A DNA stretch of 64,000 nt. It comes from Mucilaginibacter_A sp050955045. Its GTDB lineage: Bacteria; Bacteroidota; Bacteroidia; Sphingobacteriales; Sphingobacteriaceae. A program made the translations under genes and the position numbers. Shown here piece after piece: positions 18,458 to 27,819 of the stretch (positions are counted from its first letter, which is position 1; each line of letters starts with the position of its first letter). The DNA is taken from assembly GCA_050955045.1 (NCBI GenBank), contig JBPBQV010000019.1, positions 62,001-126,000 of the forward strand. Reading direction: 5' to 3'. Below the pieces are notes generated by a model. It saw nothing but the letters and a program-made list of their open reading frames with translations, did no database searches and was not told the origin of the DNA.

Positions 18458-18500
18458 TTACGTTAAAGAAAAACCCAATTAAAGTTTTTCTTTAACGTAA
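18458..18500. terminator. 17-bp perfect inverted repeat
   Basis: Arms 18458-18474 and 18484-18500 are perfectly complementary (TTACGTTAAAGAAAAAC and its reverse complement) with a 9-base loop. It lies 14 bases after the nucleotidase stop. The low-GC stem and lack of a separate T-run are unusual for a Rho-independent terminator, but the position fits one; an operator is an alternative. Confidence 0.6.
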
Positions 18501-18551
18501 ATGTAACTTTAAGTTCAAAGCATAGTCAGACTTTGCAATAAGAAATGTAGT

Positions 18552-18665
18552 ATGGAATTTGAATCTTTACATGTGTTTTTTCTGGTTGTGCTGGGTTTAA
18601 TGCTGCTGGCTTTTTATTTAAGTCCGTTTGAATTAAGTGTAACCGAAGATGAAGACGATGAGTGA
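18552..18665 (+). CDS. Possible 37-residue single-pass membrane protein
   Basis: The ATG at 18552 opens 37 codons: a hydrophobic helix (FFLVVLGLMLLAFYL) followed by a strongly acidic tail (VTEDEDDE) and TGA at 18663-18665. The hydrophobic-plus-charged layout is coherent, and the ORF fills part of an otherwise gene-free 354-base gap. No family is recognised and chance cannot be excluded. Apart from this ORF and the two inverted repeats before it, I see nothing else in 18444-18796. Confidence 0.4.
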   Translation: MEFESLHVFFLVVLGLMLLAFYLSPFELSVTEDEDDE

Positions 18666-18796
18666 GCTTGTTTTATCGGTAAAATTTATGATTTGCTACT
18701 CGTGCCGATTATCCGAATTTGAAACGCTTGAGCCCTGATGTTTGAGAAAAGGTTATTTTAAAAACCGTTTTCCTAATTTGCGCCCTGTTAAAATTC

Positions 18797-19789
18797 ATGA
18801 AAATACTGTACGCCATACAAGGAACCGGCAACGGCCACATCAGCCGCGCCCGCGAAATTGTGCCTTTGTTACAACAATACGGCCATTTAGATTTATTAAT
18901 CAGCGGCACGCAGGCAGATGTTTCACTTGCGCAGCCTGTAAAATATCAACTGCATGGTTTTAGCTTTATTTTCGGAAAAAAAGGCGGTGTAGATTACTGG
19001 AAAACTTTCAAAGTAATGAATTCCAGGCAATTGCTGCGCGATGTAAAAAATCTGCCTTTAAAGCAATATGATTTGATTATCAATGATTTTGAGCCAGTTG
19101 CTGCCTGGGCCTGCAAGCTGCAAAAGCTGGAATCCGTTTCTTTAAGTCATCAATGTGCGTTTATCTCCCCGAAAACACCTCGCCCCAAAAAATGGAATTA
19201 TGCCGAATGGCTGTTTAAATATTACGCGCCCACAACGCATCACATTGGTTTTCATTTTGAAAGATATGCCGATTTTATCCACACGCCGGTTATCCGCAGT
19301 GAGATGCGGAATTTGGAAACGCAGCATTTAGATCATTATACCGTTTATCTGCCCGCTTATGCAGATCAGTTTCTAGTTCAATATTTAAGCAGGATAAAAG
19401 AAGTATCGTGGAAAATCTTCTCCAAACACACCCGAAAAGAATATACTGTAGGAAACCTCAGCGTAAAACCGGTGCAAAACGAAGCGTTTAATAAAAGCCT
19501 GGCAACAGGAGCCGGATTGCTTACCGGCGGCGGATTTGAAGGTCCGGCAGAAGCTTTGTTTATGCACAAAAAAGTGATGATGATACCGATGAAAGGCCAG
19601 TACGAACAGCAATGCAACGCGCTTGCTGCTGCTAAATTAGGTGTGTTTGTGGTACAAAAAATTGATGAAAGCTTTATTTTGAAAGTGCGGCAATGGATTG
19701 CATCGGATCAATCAATCCGAATTGATTTCCCGGACGAAACTGCACAAATTGTAACAAATATCGTTTCCGAGTATGCCAAAAAGCGTTAA
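18797..19789 (+). CDS. Glycosyltransferase-like protein (MJ1255/UDP-glucuronosyltransferase type)
   Basis: A 330-residue GT-B-type protein beginning MKILYAIQGTGNGHISRA, the GNGH loop of MurG/UGT-like enzymes. The C-terminal donor site includes GAGLLTGGGFEGPAEALFMHKKVMMIP and a QQCNALAAAKLG segment. It matches the short MJ1255-like family annotated as glycosyltransferases without a defined substrate. A TAATTTGC sequence about 20 bases upstream may be a degenerate -7 box. The neighbours do not define its role. Confidence 0.82.
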   Translation: MKILYAIQGTGNGHISRAREIVPLLQQYGHLDLLISGTQADVSLAQPVKYQLHGFSFIFGKKGGVDYWKTFKVMNSRQLLRDVKNLPLKQYDLIINDFEPVAAWACKLQKLESVSLSHQCAFISPKTPRPKKWNYAEWLFKYYAPTTHHIGFHFERYADFIHTPVIRSEMRNLETQHLDHYTVYLPAYADQFLVQYLSRIKEVSWKIFSKHTRKEYTVGNLSVKPVQNEAFNKSLATGAGLLTGGGFEGPAEALFMHKKVMMIPMKGQYEQQCNALAAAKLGVFVVQKIDESFILKVRQWIASDQSIRIDFPDETAQIVTNIVSEYAKKR

Positions 19790-19838
19790 GTTTCGGCGTG
19801 TTCTGTTTTTCTGTTAATATTGCGGAAAAGAGCAGTAC

Positions 19839-20822
19839 ATGATCCAGATTTTCCGGTCTTCCAATCCCATCAATATTTTGTGGCTGATTGTATTGTTGTT
19901 TTTGATGCGGTTTGGCGCGCTGGTGCATTTCCCATCAAATCCAGATACTTCTTTTACCGGTCTTTTTTCGCGCTTGTTGCTCACTTATCCTTCCAGTTTT
20001 TTAACGCACTCAGGCAATGTTTTCTGGTCGGCGGTTTTAGTGCTGACGCAGGCATTGTGGTTTAATTACCTCATCAACAACCGTAATTTATTAGGCAAAC
20101 CTTCATTTTTGCCAGCTTTACTTTACATCACCGTTTCCGGATTATTTACTTCGTTTCTGATACTGAGTGCGCCTTTACTCTGCAATTTTTTGCTGATTTG
20201 GACGCTGCAAAAGTTGCTTGATTTTTATCAAAACGAAGAAGCCACTTCTACAGCGTATGATTTAGGGCTGATTATTGGTATCGGTACTTTAATTTATTTC
20301 CCGTTTATTGCTTTGTTTCTGGTGATTTGGTTTGCGCTGCTCATCTTTCGCACGTTCAACTGGCACGAATGGATTTCGGCATTAATGGGCATTTTAACCG
20401 TCCTGTTTTTTCTGTCTGTTTATTATTACTGCACCAATCACACCGCAGCTTTTCATTCGCTTTGGCTTTCTTTTGATGCAGATTTCCCAGTTATTAATAT
20501 TACGCGTCCGTATCGGTTTCTGGTGCTTGTTCCGTTGGTTTCAATCTTTATTCTGGCACTTTTCAGGCTGCAAAAAAACTTTTTGAAAAGTATGGTAATG
20601 GTGCGAAAAACTTTTCAATCGTTGTTTTTTATCCTTTTTTTAGTTGCGCTTGGCAGTTGCATCAAAACAGATTTCAGCTTTAACCATTTTTTGCTTTTGG
20701 TGATGCCAATTGCTGTAATTACGGCGTATTATTTTTTGTATGCCAGCAAAAAATGGATCTACGAAAGTTTGTATTTATTGCTGCTCATTAGCATTCTGTA
20801 CTTTCAGTTTAACAATATTTAA
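19839..20822 (+). CDS. DUF6427-type multispanning membrane protein
   Basis: A 327-residue protein with about 8-10 hydrophobic helices. The N-terminus (MIQIFRSSNPINILWL) and the NWHEWISALMG segment in mid-protein match the DUF6427 family of Bacteroidota, whose genes often lie near upp and purine genes. The function is unknown. The sequence TAATATTG about 20 bases upstream is one mismatch from the TAnnTTTG box. Confidence 0.72.
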   Translation: MIQIFRSSNPINILWLIVLLFLMRFGALVHFPSNPDTSFTGLFSRLLLTYPSSFLTHSGNVFWSAVLVLTQALWFNYLINNRNLLGKPSFLPALLYITVSGLFTSFLILSAPLLCNFLLIWTLQKLLDFYQNEEATSTAYDLGLIIGIGTLIYFPFIALFLVIWFALLIFRTFNWHEWISALMGILTVLFFLSVYYYCTNHTAAFHSLWLSFDADFPVINITRPYRFLVLVPLVSIFILALFRLQKNFLKSMVMVRKTFQSLFFILFLVALGSCIKTDFSFNHFLLLVMPIAVITAYYFLYASKKWIYESLYLLLLISILYFQFNNI

Positions 20823-20855
20823 CTTTTAAATGCAGTGGTTTTTAAAGCGTTCTGT

Positions 20856-20863
20856 TAGTTTTG
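20856..20863 (+). promoter_or_regulatory. -7 box TAGTTTTG upstream of purQ
   Basis: It matches TAnnTTTG and ends 4 bases before the purQ ATG, which implies a leaderless or nearly leaderless mRNA. Confidence 0.45.
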
Positions 20864-20867
20864 TAGG

Positions 20868-21560
20868 ATGAAGTTTGGAGTGGTAATTTTCCCGGGTTCT
20901 AATTGTGATGAAGATATCATCTACGTATTAGAAAAAATAATGGGCCAGCAAGTAGTTCGTTTATGGCATAAAAATCATGATTTGCAGGGCGCAGATTTCA
21001 TTGTTTTGCCCGGTGGTTTTTCTTTTGGTGATTATTTGCGGTCTGGCGCAATTGCCCGTTTTTCGCCGATTATGCAGGAAGTGATCCGTTTTGCCGGACA
21101 AGGCGGCTACGTTTTAGGTATCTGCAACGGTTTTCAAATCCTTACGGAAGCTGGTTTGGTTCCCGGAGCTTTGCTTCACAATAAAAACCGGAAATTTATT
21201 TGTCGGAATACCTTCCTCAAAGCGCAAACCAGCAACTCGCTGCTTACTTCGCAAATTGATCTTACCAAAGCTTTAAAAATTCCGGTTGCGCACGGCGAAG
21301 GCAATTTTTATGCCGATAAAAACAGCTTGGAAGAACTGAATCAGAACGATCAGATTTTGTTTCGTTATTGTGATGCGGGTGGAAATTACTCGCACGAAGC
21401 AAATGCAAACGGTTCTATCGAAAACATTGCCGGCGTTTGCAATAAAAACCGGAATATTTTTGGATTGATGCCACATCCTGAACGTGCGGCCGACAGTTTA
21501 CTGGCTAATGAAGACGGACTGGCGATTTTTGAATCGATATTGTCGATTGCGAACGCCTGA
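20868..21560 (+). CDS. purQ: Phosphoribosylformylglycinamidine synthase, glutaminase subunit
   Basis: A 230-residue class I glutamine amidotransferase. Motifs are VVIFPGSNCDED at the N-terminus, LPGGFSFGDYLR near residue 48, the nucleophile Cys86 in GICNGFQ, and the catalytic His/Glu in MPHPERA near residue 207. It hydrolyses glutamine and channels ammonia to PurL for purine synthesis. The separate PurQ implies a small PurL and PurS elsewhere; neither is in this window. It is followed 3 bases later by coaX. Confidence 0.96.
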   Translation: MKFGVVIFPGSNCDEDIIYVLEKIMGQQVVRLWHKNHDLQGADFIVLPGGFSFGDYLRSGAIARFSPIMQEVIRFAGQGGYVLGICNGFQILTEAGLVPGALLHNKNRKFICRNTFLKAQTSNSLLTSQIDLTKALKIPVAHGEGNFYADKNSLEELNQNDQILFRYCDAGGNYSHEANANGSIENIAGVCNKNRNIFGLMPHPERAADSLLANEDGLAIFESILSIANA

Positions 21561-21563
21561 TAT

Positions 21564-22298
21564 ATGGTCAGTTTGGTTTTTGATATTGGCAATACTTTTT
21601 CCAAAGTTGCTGTTTTTAAGGAGCAAAATATTTTGTGGACGAAGTCTTACCGAGAAATCACAGAAAGCCTGATCAACAAAATCATCATCAAGTTTAAACC
21701 TGAAGTTGCCATTATTTCCTCCGTACAAAACAAAATTTTTTTGTGGGAAGCTGTGTTGGAGAAGCAAGTAAAAACTCTTTGGTTTAATTATCAAATGGCA
21801 AAATCGATTAAAAATCATTATCAAAATCCTGAAAAGTTAGGTTTAGATCGATTGGCAGCTGTAGTTGGAGCCCATTTTTTATATCCTAAAAACAGCAATC
21901 TGGTGATAGATGCCGGAACCTGCGTTACTTATGATTGTGTGGACGAACAGGGAAATTACTTTGGAGGAAGCATATCGCCAGGTTTAAAAATGCGTTTTAA
22001 AGCATTAAAATATTACACTAAAAAGCTGCCTTTGATTGATGCAGAAGTAGAATTTATTAATAACACAGGAAATAATACGCAGGAAGCAATCCTTTCGGGT
22101 GTGCAAAATGGCTTACGTTATGAAGCAGAAGGATTTATAAAAAATCAAGTGCAGCAACAAAATACAAATATTTTATTAACCGGCGGCGACTTTAACTTTT
22201 TTGATACTCACCTTAAAAGTAGCATCTTTGCCGCTTACGTTAAGCCGGAACCATACTTAGTTCTTAAAGGATTAAACGCAGTTATACATCAGCAATAA
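21564..22298 (+). CDS. coaX: Type III pantothenate kinase
   Basis: A 244-residue ASKHA-fold kinase catalysing the first step of CoA synthesis. Motifs are LVFDIGNTFSKVAVF (phosphate 1), LGLDRLAAVVGA near residue 93, and VIDAGTCVTYD near residue 113 with the catalytic Asp, followed by GGSISPGLKMRFKAL. Its length is normal for CoaX. It starts 3 bases after purQ and its TAA overlaps the next ATG by 1 base, so these genes form an operon running into the envelope genes. Confidence 0.95.
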   Translation: MVSLVFDIGNTFSKVAVFKEQNILWTKSYREITESLINKIIIKFKPEVAIISSVQNKIFLWEAVLEKQVKTLWFNYQMAKSIKNHYQNPEKLGLDRLAAVVGAHFLYPKNSNLVIDAGTCVTYDCVDEQGNYFGGSISPGLKMRFKALKYYTKKLPLIDAEVEFINNTGNNTQEAILSGVQNGLRYEAEGFIKNQVQQQNTNILLTGGDFNFFDTHLKSSIFAAYVKPEPYLVLKGLNAVIHQQ

Positions 22299-23602
22299 TG
22301 ATTAATCGTATCAAAAATTTACTTATAATTTTACTTGTTTTATCGGGTTTTGCAGCTTCGGCCCAATCTACTAGCAGTTCTCCATATTCTAAATTTGGTT
22401 TAGGTGATTTACGCCAGCAAAGTTTACCGCAAAATATGGGTATGGGCGGTATTGCTGCTGGTATACGTACGGTTGGCGGTTATAACAACATCAATATGTT
22501 AAATCCGGCTTCGTATTCTGCTATAAACCTTACCACAATTGATATTGGTGCTTATGCAACGGTTAATACTTTAAGCAACAATACTGTTAAGCAAACCGGC
22601 ACAGATTTCAGGTTGAACCATCTTGCTTTTGCCATTCCGGTTACCAAAGGTACATCAGCATTGAGCTTTGGTTTATTGCCTTACAGCGAGCTGGGTTACA
22701 GCTTCAAACAAGTTTCTAAAATTGATACCAATACAGTTAACAGCGTTTATGGTGGCGAAGGCGGTTTATCCAAAGCTTATTTAGGTTATGGTTTCAATTT
22801 ATTTAAACATTTGAACCTAGGTTTTAACGTGAGTTATATTTTTGGAAACCTGCTCCAAACCAGCTCTGTAGAAATACCAAATTATACATACACTTCCTTT
22901 GATACCCGAATTGCGAAGAGTCAAAGCATAAAAGGTTTGAATTATGACTATGGGTTGCAGTATGAAATTAGTTTATCCACTACCTCAAGAATTGTTTTAG
23001 GTTATTCGGGATCATTAAAATCTTCGCTTACTTCTTCAACAAAATACGTAACAAGTCAATTTCCGATTGATCCATCCACCGGAACAGAAATAGTTGCAAA
23101 TAGAACTACAATTGACAGCATTCAAGGTAACAATATCAAAATTGCGCTTCCACTAATTCAACATTTTGGCCTTTCTTATCAAAAAGAAAACCATTATTTA
23201 ATCGGTGCAGATTATAGCCGTGGCAATTGGGCAAAACTTACGGTTAATGGTGTCAACCAAAACCTGAATAATACAGAATCTTACCGAATTGGCGGGCAGA
23301 TTATACCTAACATCAATGCATTAAGCAGTTACCTGGCTGTAATGGATTACCGGCTGGGGTATCAGTACAACAAAACTTATGTTCGTACTTCTGGTACAGA
23401 TATTAATGAAAATGTATTTTCTTTTGGTTTGGGTTTACCAATTCGCTCTCAAAATCGCAGTGCTTTTTATAAAGTTAATTTTGCTGCAGAAGCCGGACAA
23501 CGCGGCACGCTTGCCAACAACCTGATTAAAGAAAATTTTTATAATTTCAGGTTGAGTTTTTTGCTTAACGACCGCTGGTTTAATAAGTTTAAGTTTGATT
23601 AA
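22298..23602 (+). CDS. Outer-membrane beta-barrel protein, unknown function
   Basis: A 434-residue protein with a signal peptide (IKNLLIILLVLSGFAASAQ) and a long run of alternating hydrophobic and polar residues with many Gly, Tyr and Asn, as in an outer-membrane beta-barrel. A Gly-rich segment (MGMGGIAAGIR) near residue 48 recalls FadL/PorV-type N-termini. Bacteroidota often carry such a protein between coaX and lptC, as here. A role in lipid or LPS handling is inferred from context only. Confidence 0.75.
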   Translation: MINRIKNLLIILLVLSGFAASAQSTSSSPYSKFGLGDLRQQSLPQNMGMGGIAAGIRTVGGYNNINMLNPASYSAINLTTIDIGAYATVNTLSNNTVKQTGTDFRLNHLAFAIPVTKGTSALSFGLLPYSELGYSFKQVSKIDTNTVNSVYGGEGGLSKAYLGYGFNLFKHLNLGFNVSYIFGNLLQTSSVEIPNYTYTSFDTRIAKSQSIKGLNYDYGLQYEISLSTTSRIVLGYSGSLKSSLTSSTKYVTSQFPIDPSTGTEIVANRTTIDSIQGNNIKIALPLIQHFGLSYQKENHYLIGADYSRGNWAKLTVNGVNQNLNNTESYRIGGQIIPNINALSSYLAVMDYRLGYQYNKTYVRTSGTDINENVFSFGLGLPIRSQNRSAFYKVNFAAEAGQRGTLANNLIKENFYNFRLSFLLNDRWFNKFKFD

Positions 23603-23614
23603 AAGCCCAGCACT

Positions 23615-24196
23615 GTGGTTTTAAATGATAAATCTGTTTTAAAATGGCTAATGCTTCTTTTACCGGTAGTTTTTTGGTCATGCGAAAATGATTTAAAAAA
23701 AGTAAGGCAAATATCAAGTAAAGAAGTAAATAAGCCTGTTGAAACTACTATCGGAGTTGATGTAATTTATAGCGATTCAGCTAAAGTAAAAGCCAAGATG
23801 ACAGCACCATTAATGCTTAATCACACGGTAACAAAAACTGTAAAGCAAGCTTATTACGAGATGCCAAAAGGTGTAAAAATTGATTTTTATGATCCGAAGC
23901 AAAAATTAATCAGCACGGTAACAGCTGAATATGCAGTTACAAAAAATCTGAATAAAATTATTGAGCTGCGGCGTAATGTTGTTGTGGTGAATGATAAAGG
24001 TGATACATTCAAATCTGAAGAACTGATTTGGGATCAGTTGGCCAAACGCTTTTATTCTAACCAGTTTTCTACTTTGTTACGGCAAGATGGAAATACGATT
24101 AGCGGCAATACTTTTCAATGTAAAGAAGATTTAACCAGCCCGGAGTTTAATCAATCTACCGGAAAATTCAATGTAAACCAAGGTGCAAATCCTTAA
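23615..24196 (+). CDS. lptC: LPS export periplasmic protein LptC
   Basis: A 193-residue protein starting at GTG 23615. The hydrophobic segment LKWLMLLLPVVFWSC ends in a Cys that could be a lipoprotein site, although Phe-Trp-Ser-Cys is not a canonical lipobox. The rest has the LptC/YrbK/OstA-like beta-jellyroll pattern: VIYSDSAKVKAKMTAPLM, MPKGVKIDFYD, TVTAEYAV, LRRNVVVVNDKGDTFKSEELIWD. It would take LPS from the LptBFG transporter and pass it to LptA. The only ATG alternative, at 23651, would leave no basic N-region, so GTG is preferred. Confidence 0.85.
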   Translation: MVLNDKSVLKWLMLLLPVVFWSCENDLKKVRQISSKEVNKPVETTIGVDVIYSDSAKVKAKMTAPLMLNHTVTKTVKQAYYEMPKGVKIDFYDPKQKLISTVTAEYAVTKNLNKIIELRRNVVVVNDKGDTFKSEELIWDQLAKRFYSNQFSTLLRQDGNTISGNTFQCKEDLTSPEFNQSTGKFNVNQGANP

Positions 24197-24293
24197 TAAA
24201 ATTAAAAACAAACAGCGCGTTTTCCTATATCGGTTTTTTACTAAAAGTTGTATCTTGCGCCCTCTTTCTTAAGTATTTAAATAATAATTTTCT

Positions 24294-26408
24294 ATGGGTA
24301 TAATGAGTTTTTTGCGAAACCGTTTGGGTTTGATCATGGTGGTTGTGATTGGTCTGGCTCTTTTCGCATTTATTATTGGTGAAGTTGTGCATTACGGAAG
24401 TTCTTTCATGAACGGCGACCGGACAACAATTGGTGAAGTAGCCGGAGATAAAATCAGCTATGATGATTTTAATAGTAAGTTGGAACAAAATATGCAGAAT
24501 TTTAAGCAGCAATCAAACCAAGCGAGCTTAAATCCGCAAATGGTTAATTATGTTCAGCAAAATACCTGGAACCAGGCTATTAGTCAGATTATCCTGCAAA
24601 AACAAATTAGTAAATTAGGAATTGCTGTTGGCGATGATGAAAGTAAAGCTTTAATACAAGGCAGCAATCCAAGTCCGCAAATTATACAGGCATTTACAAA
24701 TCGTGAAACCGGTCAGTTTGATCGTCAGCAATTAAATGCTTTTTTAGGAAACATCAGTTCTACAAAAGCTGATCCGGCAACGCATACACAATGGGGAAGT
24801 TTTGTAAACCAGATTATTGAAGGTAAAAAATCAGAAAAATATCTTTCGATGATTCGTAACGGTTTGTTTGTAACCTCACTGGAAGCAAAAGAAGATTACG
24901 AAGCACGCAACAAAATTGCCAATTTCAAATATGTTGCGCTTGATTATGCTTCTGTGCCGGATAACCAGATCAAGCTAACGGATGATGATTACAACACGTA
25001 TTACAATGCACATAAAAACGAATTTAAAAATTCGGAAGAGTTGCGTTCTATTGATTATGTAGTTTTTAACGCAGCGCCATCCAAATCAGATACTGTAGCC
25101 GTAAAAGAGCAAATCAATAAGCTGTTGGAAGATTTTAAAACATCTAAAAATGATTCGCTTTTTGTAGCGATTAATGCTAATACGTCTGCACCTTTAATTT
25201 ATCAGAAAAAAGGACAACTGGAACCAGCTTTAGATTCAGTGATGTTTAATGCCGCGCCAGGCTTCGTTTATGGCCCTTATTTCTCTAACGGTTCTTATAA
25301 AATCGCTAAACTGATTGGTTCAGAAGTTGGACCGGATTCTGTACAAGCACGTCATATTCTAATTAATCCTACTACAGCAGGCGGTGTAGATAAAGCGTTA
25401 GCAAAAGCAGATTCTTTACGGAAACTGATTCAGGGCGGTAAATCATTTGCTGATTTGGCAAAAACCAATTCTGTTGATGGTTCTGCTGCAAAAGGTGGCG
25501 AACTCGGTACTTTTGCCCGCGGTGCTATGGTTCCGGTTTTTGAGGATGCTGCTTTTAATGGCAAAAAAGGCGATTTAAAAATTGTTACTTCCCAGTTTGG
25601 TGTTCATTTGATTGAGATTGAAGATCAGAAAGGATCCTCCAAAGTAGTTAAAGTAGCTATAGTAGATAAAGCATTAGCACCAAGCAGCAAAACACAATCT
25701 GCAGCTTATGCACAAGCGCAAGCATTTTTAAGTAAAACAACTGATGGTTCTTTTGATCAGGCAATTAAAGCAGAAAAACTGAAAAAACTAACTGCTGAAG
25801 ATTTAACCGCATCTGCATCTTCTGCACAAGGTTTAGAAAATGCACGCGATATTGTAAAATGGGCGTACGGTGCTAAAACCGGCGATGTTTCTAACCAGGT
25901 TTTTGAATTGAATACAACAAATCAATATGTAGTTGCCCAATTGCAAGCCATCAAGCCAAAAGGAATACTTACTGTTGATTTGGTTAAAAAACAAATAGAA
26001 CCAGCGGTACGTAATCAGGTTAAAGCAAAAAAACTGGAAGAAAAATTAAATAATGCTTTAAAAGGAGCATCAGATTTGGATAAAGTGGCAGCAGCTGTAG
26101 GTGGCAAAGTTGTTCCGGTTCAAAATATCGTTTTTGCAAATCCAATTATTCCCGGTATTTCTCAGGAAAACAAAGTAGTTGGTGCCATTTTTGGTTCTGC
26201 ATTACATAAAGTTTCTAAACCGGTTGATGGCCAAAATGGCGTTTATGTTTATGCTGTAGATAGTTTTAACAATCCACCTGCATTGAATAATACTTTAAAA
26301 GATCGTCAGCAAATTGCTCAAGCCATGCTTCAACGAATTGATAGTGATGTATTTAATGTATTAAAAGAAAAAGCTGATGTAAAAGATTACAGAGCTAAGT
26401 TCTTTTAA
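24294..26408 (+). CDS. Peptidylprolyl isomerase, PpiD/SurA-like foldase
   Basis: A 704-residue membrane-anchored chaperone. It has one N-terminal helix (LGLIMVVVIGLALFAFIIGE), a SurA-N-like helical domain (about 40-220), a parvulin PPIase domain about residues 340-455 (ARHILINP, SFADLAKTNSVDGSAAKGGELGTFARGAMVPVFED, FGVHLIEIED) and a C-terminal helical domain. It helps outer-membrane and secreted proteins fold on the periplasmic side. It follows lptC in an envelope block. A start at the second ATG (24303) is possible. It ends in a clear terminator. Confidence 0.9.
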   Translation: MGIMSFLRNRLGLIMVVVIGLALFAFIIGEVVHYGSSFMNGDRTTIGEVAGDKISYDDFNSKLEQNMQNFKQQSNQASLNPQMVNYVQQNTWNQAISQIILQKQISKLGIAVGDDESKALIQGSNPSPQIIQAFTNRETGQFDRQQLNAFLGNISSTKADPATHTQWGSFVNQIIEGKKSEKYLSMIRNGLFVTSLEAKEDYEARNKIANFKYVALDYASVPDNQIKLTDDDYNTYYNAHKNEFKNSEELRSIDYVVFNAAPSKSDTVAVKEQINKLLEDFKTSKNDSLFVAINANTSAPLIYQKKGQLEPALDSVMFNAAPGFVYGPYFSNGSYKIAKLIGSEVGPDSVQARHILINPTTAGGVDKALAKADSLRKLIQGGKSFADLAKTNSVDGSAAKGGELGTFARGAMVPVFEDAAFNGKKGDLKIVTSQFGVHLIEIEDQKGSSKVVKVAIVDKALAPSSKTQSAAYAQAQAFLSKTTDGSFDQAIKAEKLKKLTAEDLTASASSAQGLENARDIVKWAYGAKTGDVSNQVFELNTTNQYVVAQLQAIKPKGILTVDLVKKQIEPAVRNQVKAKKLEEKLNNALKGASDLDKVAAAVGGKVVPVQNIVFANPIIPGISQENKVVGAIFGSALHKVSKPVDGQNGVYVYAVDSFNNPPALNNTLKDRQQIAQAMLQRIDSDVFNVLKEKADVKDYRAKFF

Positions 26409-26431
26409 ATAAAGCATACCTGTAATTTTAC

Positions 26432-26466
26432 ATCCGGAAATCAGTTATATGGTTTCCGGATTTTTT
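26432..26466 (+). terminator. Rho-independent terminator after ppiD-like gene
   Basis: ATCCGGAAA / TTTCCGGAT, a 9-bp perfect stem with a 12-base loop followed by T5. Confidence 0.9.
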
Positions 26467-26479
26467 ATTTTAATCAACC

Positions 26480-27001
26480 ATGAATATTCAGGAAAATATA
26501 GTTAATAAAGTTGCACAAAGTGGTTTAGTAACTTTTGATCCAGCCAGCTTGTATCCAATAGGTGAGAGGGTTTTGTATGATATAAAAGATAACCTTTTTC
26601 ATGGCTTAATGCTGCGCGAAAAAGATTTCAGAGAATTTATTAAAGAGCATGACTGGTCACAATATCATAATAAAAATGTAGCTGTTACTTGTTCTGCTGA
26701 TGCCATCGTACCAACCTGGGCTTATATGTTGCTCGCCAATAAGTTGGTTCCTTATGCTCAAAAAGTAGTTTTTGGTGATTTGAATACTTTGGAAACTGTT
26801 TTATTTGAAGAAGCTATCAGTAATATGGATCTGGAAAAATTTCGGGATCAGCGTGTTGTAATAAAAGGTTGTGGTGATATTTCCGTACCCGAATCTGCTT
26901 ACGTAAGTTTAACTTTTCGTTTAACTTCTGTTGTTAAAAGTATTCTCTATGGCGAACCTTGTTCAACAGTTCCCGTTTACAAACGCAAAGAATTAGTTTA
27001 A
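26480..27001 (+). CDS. DUF2480 family protein
   Basis: A 173-residue protein of the DUF2480 family, confined to Bacteroidota. Landmarks are SGLVTFDPASLYP near the start, FLEGLM-like FHGLMLREKDFREF, CSADAIVPTWAYMLL and KGCGDISVPESAYV. No signal peptide, so it is cytoplasmic. No function is known. It is the first gene of a probable three-gene run with DUF3108 and DUF3109 proteins. Confidence 0.88.
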   Translation: MNIQENIVNKVAQSGLVTFDPASLYPIGERVLYDIKDNLFHGLMLREKDFREFIKEHDWSQYHNKNVAVTCSADAIVPTWAYMLLANKLVPYAQKVVFGDLNTLETVLFEEAISNMDLEKFRDQRVVIKGCGDISVPESAYVSLTFRLTSVVKSILYGEPCSTVPVYKRKELV

Positions 27002-27027
27002 AACTAGTATTTCCCGGCTTCGCGATT

Positions 27028-27819
27028 ATGGCAAAAAAAATATGGATACCAGTCGTTTTTTTAGTTTTATTGTATCAGTTGGTAACTGGCCAGGAATTAG
27101 TAAAAAGAAGTAATCTCGCTTTTAAAGATGGCGAGCAACTAAGTTACCGGTTAAAATACGGCATATTTACAGCAGCAGAAGCTAATTTAAAAATTGAAGA
27201 AACAGCAATTAAATTTGATGGAAAACCAACTTACCATATTGTGGTAGATGGCCGTACAGCCGGAAGTTTTGATATCTTTTTTAAAGTGCGTAATCGGTAC
27301 GAATCTTTTATTGATCGTACCACTACACTTCCATATTATTATACTGAGAACCGCCGTGAAGGAAAATACCGTCGTACAGATAAGGTAATTTTTGATCATG
27401 ATAATAAAAAAATTACTGCTCAAAGTGGTACTTATCCTTTTAAAGGAATGGTTTTTGATTTGCCCTCTGCCTATTATTTTGCGCGTAATATAGATCTGAC
27501 CAAAATTAAAATTGGTGATGAATTAACGCTTCAGTATTTTTCAGAAAAAAAAGTAGAAACTTTGAGTATTACTTATGTTGGGAAAGAAGATATAAATTGC
27601 GCATTAGGTACAGTTAATTGTTTGAAATTTTGTCCTTCAATAGTGCCGGGGCGTATCTTTAAAAAAGATAGCAAACTATATTTATGGATTACCAATGATG
27701 GTAACCGCATACCGGTAAAAGCACAGGTAGAAATTTTGGTAGGGACGGTAACGTTAGAAATAACCAACACAAAAGGGCTTAAATATGCCCTAAATCAGCA
27801 AGTAGCAAAAAATGATTGA
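27028..27819 (+). CDS. DUF3108 domain protein, exported
   Basis: About 263 residues from the ATG at 27028, which places a signal peptide (KKIWIPVVFLVLLYQLVTG) at the N-terminus; the upstream TTG at 26959 would bury it and overlap DUF2480. The mature part contains FKDGEQLSYRLKYGIFTAAEANLKI, YHIVVDGRTAGSFD, FFKVRNRYESFID and LYLWITNDGNRIPVK, the DUF3108 pattern. The function is unknown; it is periplasmic or outer-membrane associated. It overlaps the next gene by 8 bases. Confidence 0.85.
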   Translation: MAKKIWIPVVFLVLLYQLVTGQELVKRSNLAFKDGEQLSYRLKYGIFTAAEANLKIEETAIKFDGKPTYHIVVDGRTAGSFDIFFKVRNRYESFIDRTTTLPYYYTENRREGKYRRTDKVIFDHDNKKITAQSGTYPFKGMVFDLPSAYYFARNIDLTKIKIGDELTLQYFSEKKVETLSITYVGKEDINCALGTVNCLKFCPSIVPGRIFKKDSKLYLWITNDGNRIPVKAQVEILVGTVTLEITNTKGLKYALNQQVAKND

